Shown: one piece after another, positions 34,441 through 39,379 of the stretch | Numbering within the stretch: position 1 is the first letter of the stretch | Layout of the letters: every line of letters starts with the position of its first letter | NCBI GenBank assembly: GCA_003598055.1 | Contig: QZKI01000098.1 | Coordinates: 1 to 39,379, forward strand | Source: Candidatus Abyssobacteria bacterium SURF_17 | GTDB lineage: Bacteria; Abyssobacteria; SURF-5 | Direction: 5' to 3' | Length of the DNA: 39,379 nt | The notes under the pieces: generated by a model | What the model was told of the DNA's origin: nothing | What the model saw: the letters and a program-made list of their open reading frames with translations, nothing else | Database searches by the model: none | Position numbers and translations under genes: made by a program

Positions 34441-35301
34441 ATGGCGTTAAGCAAAGAAGAGAGGCAGAAGCTATATGCCCAGGCCAGACAACTGAGGAAG
34501 GACATCGTTGATGTGACGAGTTGGGCGGGGGGAGCCCATATCGGAGGAGGATTGAGCGTCGTCGATATTCTGACCATTCTGTATTTCAAGTATCTGAATA
34601 TTGACCCCACAAACCCGTGCTGGGAGGATAGGGATCGTCTTGTGTTGAGTAAGGGCCATGCCGCTGTCGCATATGTGCCGGTATTGGCAAGACGTGGGTT
34701 TTTCAGCATCGAAGAGATGAAAACCTTCAACAAGTTCAAGAGCCCTTTCGGGATGCATCCCGATTCCTGCAAGGTGACCGGATGCGATGCTTCCACGGGT
34801 TCTCTGGGGCATGGTCTGTCCATGGCAGTGGGCATGGCGCTCGGAGCACGGGTTCTTGGCAAAGACTTGAAAGTTTACTGCATTCTGGGTGACGGCGAGT
34901 GTAATGAAGGAAGCGTTTGGGAAGCACTGATGGCGGCCGCTCATTACAAGTTGACGAATCTGGTGACGATAATAGACCGGAACCGGCTGATGATTGACGG
35001 ACCGACCGAAACGGTGATGGGAGTCGAACCATTAGCGGATAAACTCAAGGCCTTCGGAATGGATGTCGTGCCGGTGAACGGACATGACATGGACGCCCTT
35101 TCCGAAGGTATAGAAAAAGCCCTTGGCGCGAAGGAAAAGCCGATAGTCATCCTGGCCAATACGGTAAAGGGCAAGGGGATCGACTTCATGGAAGATCAGG
35201 TCCCCTGGCATTACGGGTCGGTGGATGCGGCGCTCAAAGAAAAGGCCCATGCCTCGATAGAAAAAATGTATGAGGCGATATTAAAAGGAGTAATGGCATG
35301 A
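34441..35301 (+). CDS. Transketolase, N-terminal subunit
   Basis: The ThDP pyrophosphate-binding half of a split transketolase, 286 residues. Motifs seen include GGAHIGGGLSVVDILT, DRLVLSKGHAAVAYVP, TGSLGHGLSMAVGMALG and the GDGECNEGSVWEALMAAAHY ThDP motif ending in IIDRNRL. Transketolase moves two-carbon units between sugar phosphates in the pentose phosphate pathway. GGAGAAGGAGAA upstream is a strong ribosome site. The next gene, overlapping by four bases, encodes the other half. Split forms are common in archaea and many anaerobic bacteria. Confidence 0.95.
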   Translation: MALSKEERQKLYAQARQLRKDIVDVTSWAGGAHIGGGLSVVDILTILYFKYLNIDPTNPCWEDRDRLVLSKGHAAVAYVPVLARRGFFSIEEMKTFNKFKSPFGMHPDSCKVTGCDASTGSLGHGLSMAVGMALGARVLGKDLKVYCILGDGECNEGSVWEALMAAAHYKLTNLVTIIDRNRLMIDGPTETVMGVEPLADKLKAFGMDVVPVNGHDMDALSEGIEKALGAKEKPIVILANTVKGKGIDFMEDQVPWHYGSVDAALKEKAHASIEKMYEAILKGVMA

Positions 35302-36314
35302 GCGATGGAACTGGAACAACCTGGACATGCTACGATGCGGCCACGATGACGGCGCGGGAGATATACGGCCGCGTGCTGGCGGAGATGGGCAAGACAAACC
35401 CGAAAATCGTGGGGCTTTCAGCCGACCTGGCGAAATCCACCTCAATTGCCTTCTTCGAAAAGGCGCATGCGGACCGTTTCTTCAACGTTGGGATTGCCGA
35501 ACAGAACCTGATGGGTGTGGCGGCGGGAATGGCAAAGATGGGACTGATCCCCTTTGCCAGCACGTTCGCGGTTTTCGCCAGTATGCGGGCTGCCGAGCAG
35601 GTGCGAACGGACATCTGCTATCAGAACCTGCCCGTGAAGATCATCGCCACCCATGGAGGAATAAGCTTCGGGGCGGCAGGCACGACGCATCACTGTACGG
35701 AAGACATCGCCATCATGAGAAGTTTTGCCAACATGACGGTTATTGTCCCCGCTGACGGTACGGAAACAGCGAATGCGGTACGGGCATGCGTGGATATCCC
35801 CGGGCCGGTTTATATTCGCATCGGGAGGGGATTCGAGCCGCCGTATTACGACAGCGAGGATTACGGCTTCAAGATCGGGAAAGCCCATACGGTGCGCGAC
35901 GGAAGCGACCTTGCGGTTATCACGTGCGGCATAGGAGTCCTCCAGTCTGTGGAAGCCGCCCGCACGCTGGAAGAGGCGGATGGCCTTTCGGTTAGGGTCG
36001 TCAATATGCACACCGTCAAGCCTCTCGACAGGGATGCGATCATGAAAGCAGTGCTTGATACCCGGAGGATAATCACGGTGGAAGAGCATAACGTCCTCAG
36101 CGGTCTGGGAAGCGCCGTTGCCGACGTTATCGCCGAGAGCGGGAAGGGATGCGCTTTCCGGAAACTGGGGCTCCCGGACACCTATAGCGAGGTGGGATAT
36201 CCCGAAGACCTCTATGCTCATTACAAGCTGGACGCGAACGGAATTGTGGATACGATTCGCGAGGTCATGAAGATCGAATTCGAGGAAGACGAAGATTGGG
36301 AAGACGAGGTATGA
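35298..36314 (+). CDS. Transketolase, C-terminal subunit
   Basis: The second half of the split enzyme, 338 residues. It holds the pyrimidine-binding domain, with the catalytic Glu in VGIAEQNLMGVAAGMAKMG, then TDICYQNLPVKIIATHGG and THHCTEDIAIMRSFANMTV. A C-terminal transketolase domain follows (about residues 200-325; VRVVNMHTVKPLD, VEEHNVLSGLGSAVADVI). It overlaps the N-terminal subunit gene by four bases. The tail EFEEDEDWEDEV is very acidic and extends past the usual end. An SCP2-like gene starts two bases after its stop codon. Confidence 0.95.
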   Translation: MSDGTGTTWTCYDAATMTAREIYGRVLAEMGKTNPKIVGLSADLAKSTSIAFFEKAHADRFFNVGIAEQNLMGVAAGMAKMGLIPFASTFAVFASMRAAEQVRTDICYQNLPVKIIATHGGISFGAAGTTHHCTEDIAIMRSFANMTVIVPADGTETANAVRACVDIPGPVYIRIGRGFEPPYYDSEDYGFKIGKAHTVRDGSDLAVITCGIGVLQSVEAARTLEEADGLSVRVVNMHTVKPLDRDAIMKAVLDTRRIITVEEHNVLSGLGSAVADVIAESGKGCAFRKLGLPDTYSEVGYPEDLYAHYKLDANGIVDTIREVMKIEFEEDEDWEDEV

Positions 36315-36315
36315 C

Positions 36316-37107
36316 ATGGACGCTTCCGTGCAAGATGTCATGACAGCCAGACTCTTCTTCAGGGCGGCCTTCCCGGTAATGAAGGTCCCCTTGAACGATG
36401 ACCCCAAGATGAAGAAGCTCTTCGAGAACCTGACGGGGAAGGTCCAGTTTTGCGCTAACAATGGGGCGGAAAAAATCGGGTGCTACCTGACCTTTGATAA
36501 CGGGGAATTCACCGTCACCGAGGGATTCTGCGAGCACCCTGAAATCACGATGCAGTTCTCATCCGTGGCAAAGATGAATACGATGCTTACGGGAGGAGTC
36601 GCTCTTCCAAAAATTCGCGGTTTCAGGAATTTTCGGCTGCTCCTTAATTTTTTCAAGCTCATGATGAGCCTGAAGCTGATGATGCCCACGGCCAATCCGA
36701 AGGACCCGCAAAAGCGGTATCTGAAGGTGAAGATGTCCCTGTATATGGTCACCACGGCATTGAGTGTCTTTAACAAGCTCGGCGACAGCCGGATGAAGGA
36801 ATGGACCAGCAAACAGCCCGACAGAATCTATCAGTTTACCGTGGAGCCTTATGACGGAGAGAATGGGATAGCCGCCTATTTGCGCGTGAAGGCCGGCAAA
36901 ACGAAGGCCGGACGCGGCGTCTACAAGCGGCGCCGCCCGTTCGTTCATTTCCGGTTCAACACAGTGGACGGCGCTATAAAGGTGCTGCAGAAGGAAGTGG
37001 AATTCGTGGAAGCAGTTGAAAAGAACTGTGTTTCCATTGACGGTTCGCCTGAATATGCTTCGCAGTTGAATGATATGATGGCTGTCCTTCAGGGAATGAT
37101 GACGTGA
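36316..37107 (+). CDS. SCP2 sterol-binding-like protein
   Basis: A 263-residue protein whose first half (about 35-120) resembles the SCP2 sterol carrier fold: GCYLTFDNGEFTVTEGFCEHPEITMQFSS, the TMLTGGVALPKIRGF loop and an amphipathic, Met/Leu-rich helix (RNFRLLLNFFKLMMSLKLMM). The C-terminal half is not recognised. SCP2-like domains bind lipids or acyl-CoA-type ligands. It begins two bases after the transketolase C subunit stop codon, so it is co-transcribed and likely co-translated; why a lipid-binding protein should go with a sugar enzyme is unclear. Confidence 0.65.
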   Translation: MDASVQDVMTARLFFRAAFPVMKVPLNDDPKMKKLFENLTGKVQFCANNGAEKIGCYLTFDNGEFTVTEGFCEHPEITMQFSSVAKMNTMLTGGVALPKIRGFRNFRLLLNFFKLMMSLKLMMPTANPKDPQKRYLKVKMSLYMVTTALSVFNKLGDSRMKEWTSKQPDRIYQFTVEPYDGENGIAAYLRVKAGKTKAGRGVYKRRRPFVHFRFNTVDGAIKVLQKEVEFVEAVEKNCVSIDGSPEYASQLNDMMAVLQGMMT

Positions 37108-37110
37108 AGC

Positions 37111-37495
37111 GAATGGGGTCAAATCGTTAGGGCGTGTTGCCGGAAACGTAGTAGGCGCCTGTCATTCTTCGCTAAGCGAAGAATCTCCGTCTGCAGGCGC
37201 AGAACAGTCGGAAAAGGAGAGATTCTTCGTTCCTTCACTCCTCATAAGAAACTGGCAACCATTTCGTCATTGCGAGGGAGCGAAGCGACCGAAGCAATCT
37301 CGTTGGTAGCATTGAAGATATGCACAAAGATTGCTTCGCTCGGACCTGCGGCCCTTCGCTCGCAATGAGCGCGCGGATGTCCTTTCACACATAATCCCAG
37401 CGCAGGTGGGGTCGAATGCTCAGAATGACAATCCTGACAGAACGGTGGACCGACACGTCATTCGGGCAACAAACCCTAAAGATTTGACCCAATTC
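37111..37495. mobile_element. 385-bp non-autonomous element with about 30-bp terminal inverted repeats
   Basis: GAATGGGGTCAAATC, GTTAGGG and GTTGCC on the left (37111-37140) are answered on the right (37465-37495) by GGCAAC, CCCTAAA and GATTTGACCCAATTC. Only a few positions differ. There is no gene inside. GGGGTCA and GTGTTGCC link it to the sequence at 11091 and to the ends of the transposase element at 9029. Confidence 0.75.
37266..37368. repeat. GTCATTGCGAGG...CGCAATGA inverted repeat
   Basis: GTCATTGCGAGGGAGCGAAG...GAAGCAATCT (37266-37300) pairs with AGATTGCTTCG...CTCGCAATGA (37328-37368). This type of inverted repeat is widespread in bacterial intergenic DNA. It lies within the 385-bp element, so one repeat appears nested in another. 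Confidence 0.75.
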
Positions 37496-37569
37496 TTACG
37501 CGGCTACTCGCCCTTGCAATCGCACTTACCAGACCGTCTCTTAAGTCTCTTCTTCCCGCTTCCGCATGC

Positions 37570-37575
37570 TATAAT
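37570..37575 (+). promoter_or_regulatory. -10 box upstream of the modF-like gene
   Basis: TATAAT lies 46 bases before the ATG; no good -35 box is seen at standard spacing. Confidence 0.35.
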
Positions 37576-37621
37576 CCTCTAAACCGGGAAATAACACACA
37601 AGGCAGGTACACGCACAACAC

Positions 37622-39205
37622 ATGAAACAACATAACCGACGAGGCCGACCGCTTATCACATTTCATAACGTGACGTTACAGGTCAGAGATCGCCGCATCT
37701 TGCAGCATATGGACTGGTGCATTCGAAGCGATGAGCACTGGGCGATAGTCGGCGCCAATGGTTCGGGCAAGTCGGTGCTTGCAAGGGCATTATACGGCGC
37801 CGTTCCTGCCGTCGAGGGAGAAATTGAGTATCACTTTCTCAGCCGCAGGAAATTCAGGGCTGGCAAGGGAACTTTTCGGGGTCCGGAAAATTTCATAGCG
37901 CACGTTTCCTTTGAGGATCAGAGACGTCTCATCGGGATGGAGAGTTCCTATCACCAATCGCGCTGGAATAGCATCGACGCCGACGGCACCCTCACCGTTC
38001 GGGACGTGCTGTCAAGCGATGCGGCCAGCGCTTCCCCGCCGAGACGTTCACCGGGAACGCAAGCAGATGGAAAGAGGCAGAGGCGAATGGTGAAACAGCT
38101 CGGGATAGACCATCTTCTCGACCGAAAGATCATGCGTCTTTCCAACGGAGAAGTGCGAAAGGCGCTCATCGCAAAGGCATTGCTTCAGTCTCCTTTAATC
38201 CTCATGCTCGACGATCCTTTTGTCGGCCTCGATTACCATTCGAAGCGGACGCTCAGGAGAATCATCGGTGAACTGATGAACGGGAATATGCGCATTGTGT
38301 TTGTGACTTCACGGATTGATGAAATACCTTCGGGAATCACACACGTGCTCCGGCTCGAGGGTGGAAGAATGGCTGCCGCCGGTAAGAGAAAAACCGTTTT
38401 GGACGATGTGCGCTCGGTGAAGCCTTCAATGTGCAGGAAACGGACGCCTGCGATACGGCAAATCAGAGCTGCGCCTTCGAACCACGCTTCGTTGAAGCCC
38501 AAGGCGCTCATTGAAGTGAGGAATGCATCCGTAATCTACGACGGCATTGAGGTGCTGCGGAAGGTTAATTGGATGGTGCAGGCAGGACAGAACTGGGCTT
38601 TGCTCGGCCCGAACGGTTCCGGCAAAACGACGTTGCTGAGTCTCATCCTGGCCGACAACCCGCAGGCATACTCAAATGACATATATGTGTTTGGAAGAAA
38701 AAGGGGAAGCGGTGAAAGCATCTGGGACATCAAGAAGAAGATCGGATGGGTATCGCCGGAGATTCAAATTCACTATCAAAAAGGCATGACAAGCTATGCT
38801 ATTGTGTGTTCCGGATTCTTCGACTCGATAGGCCTCTATCGGCGGTGTTCCGCGCGGCAGATGTGCCTTGCTTCAAGTTGCATGGAAACTCTCGGACTTT
38901 CGCGTTTGGCTGATAGAAGATACGATGAGCTTTCTTCGGGCCAGCAGCGAATGGTTCTGATAGCTCGCGCTTCAGTCAAAAATCCTCGCCTCCTGATTCT
39001 TGACGAGCCCTGTCAAGGATTGGACCCCGAGAACCGCAGGCTTGTTCTTGAGGCGGTTGATGTCGTCGGTCGCCGCAGCGGCAGCGTCCTCATATACGTC
39101 ACGCATCACCTCGACGAAATTCCGGAGAGCACAACCCATGTTCTCAGGCTGCGAAAGGGACGGGTGGTTGGAAAAGGCGAGCGGATACGTGTTCTGGGGG
39201 AATAG
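37622..39205 (+). CDS. modF: ModF-like tandem ABC ATPase
   Basis: A 527-residue cytoplasmic protein with two ABC nucleotide-binding domains and no membrane part. NBD1 has Walker A GANGSGKS, signature LSNGEVRKALIAKAL and Walker B LILMLDDPFVGLD. NBD2 has GPNGSGKTT, LSSGQQRMVLIARA and LLILDEPCQGLD. The segment YSNDIYVFGRKRGSGESIWD followed by IKKKIG is very close to E. coli ModF (PhrA), a protein of unclear role encoded beside the molybdate transporter. In NBD1 the catalytic Glu after Walker B is Asp (LDDP). No modABC genes are seen next to it. Confidence 0.88.
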   Translation: MKQHNRRGRPLITFHNVTLQVRDRRILQHMDWCIRSDEHWAIVGANGSGKSVLARALYGAVPAVEGEIEYHFLSRRKFRAGKGTFRGPENFIAHVSFEDQRRLIGMESSYHQSRWNSIDADGTLTVRDVLSSDAASASPPRRSPGTQADGKRQRRMVKQLGIDHLLDRKIMRLSNGEVRKALIAKALLQSPLILMLDDPFVGLDYHSKRTLRRIIGELMNGNMRIVFVTSRIDEIPSGITHVLRLEGGRMAAAGKRKTVLDDVRSVKPSMCRKRTPAIRQIRAAPSNHASLKPKALIEVRNASVIYDGIEVLRKVNWMVQAGQNWALLGPNGSGKTTLLSLILADNPQAYSNDIYVFGRKRGSGESIWDIKKKIGWVSPEIQIHYQKGMTSYAIVCSGFFDSIGLYRRCSARQMCLASSCMETLGLSRLADRRYDELSSGQQRMVLIARASVKNPRLLILDEPCQGLDPENRRLVLEAVDVVGRRSGSVLIYVTHHLDEIPESTTHVLRLRKGRVVGKGERIRVLGE

Positions 39206-39212
39206 GATTCCG

Positions 39213-39338
39213 GTGAAATCTCCGGATGACCGCCCTGTCGGCGAAGGCAAGCCTGGCTCGCTCACGATGCGAATCTACGATGCGTATTGGAAGGCGCATG
39301 AAGGCCCGCGATATGCAACGCCGGTGAATTATGATTGA
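39213..39338 (+). CDS. Possible short protein, unknown
   Basis: A 41-codon frame from GTG with AGGA five bases upstream, just after the ModF-like gene and in another frame. The C-terminal part (MRIYDAYWKAHEGPRYAT) has a natural composition, but the family is unknown and the frame may be chance. The last 41 bases of the window show nothing. Confidence 0.25.
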   Translation: MKSPDDRPVGEGKPGSLTMRIYDAYWKAHEGPRYATPVNYD

Positions 39339-39379
39339 TTTGAGAGGGTTCCTTTATCATAGAGACAAATAATCACGGG

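Noticed and set aside
35442-36461. 339-codon minus-strand frame opposite the transketolase C subunit
   Set aside because: A shadow of a well-conserved gene; no motifs in the antisense protein.
37111-37495. A small regulatory RNA gene in the gap before the ModF-like gene
   Set aside because: The long matching terminal inverted repeats and a nested widespread repeat fit a non-autonomous mobile element better; no promoter or terminator is seen inside.

Overview
The window reads as a chromosomal segment of an uncultured, Gram-negative-type (diderm) bacterium, probably from a metagenome assembly. The diderm reading rests on an OmpA-type protein, a SurA-like periplasmic chaperone, a LolA-like-fold exported protein, several lipoprotein signals and an alginate-type O-acylation cassette. 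An HdrD/TmcB-like Fe-S protein paired with a NarI/TmcC-like membrane subunit points to anaerobic respiratory metabolism of the kind common in Desulfobacterota and neighbouring candidate phyla. I cannot place the organism more precisely from sequence alone. No rRNA, tRNA or CRISPR array was seen.

Layout. 0-7 kb: a glycine-zipper lipoprotein; a leftward operon (redox-disulfide domain protein, hisS, aspS); and, divergent from it, rpmB and yggT followed by two small membrane proteins and an OmpA-domain protein. 7-11.3 kb: a cupin, a membrane-anchored cytochrome c, a REP-associated (RAYT/IS200-like) transposase element and an unusual lipoprotein-STN-SdpI fusion, all amid dense repeats. 11.3-16.4 kb: housekeeping genes, with sucCD leftward and, rightward, the PPIase, eno and ftsB. 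16.6-21.2 kb: a GNAT enzyme, the TmcC/TmcB-like pair and a response regulator. 21.9-29.3 kb: a leftward surface-glycan cassette of one MBOAT acyltransferase, two tandem SGNH partners, two GT-C type glycosyltransferases and a small membrane protein. 29.7-37.1 kb: a FGE-fold lipoprotein, a ThDP enzyme, an exported LolA-like protein, and a split transketolase with an SCP2-like protein. 37.1-39.4 kb: a TIR-bounded non-autonomous element and a ModF-type double ABC ATPase.

The most striking feature is not a single gene but the intergenic space. It is packed with short palindromes beginning GTAG/GTAC and ending CTAC. At least four are arranged as two inverted hairpins bounded by GTAG and CTAC-like ends, which is the architecture known as REPIN. 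Three of these four lie inside a 165-168 bp repeat. The same window carries a RAYT-type HUH transposase, the enzyme class known to mobilise REP/REPIN sequences, so this may be a REPIN-RAYT system in an uncharacterised lineage. A second repeat family shares GGGGTCA ends with the transposase element itself.

A second notable region is the acyltransferase cassette. Sequence fragments between and upstream of its genes show that it descends from a longer alternating SGNH-MBOAT array. One MBOAT copy has collapsed to a 46-residue reading frame that overlaps the start of the following gene. A third is a perfect 9-bp inverted repeat sitting exactly between the -35 and -10 of the rpmB promoter.
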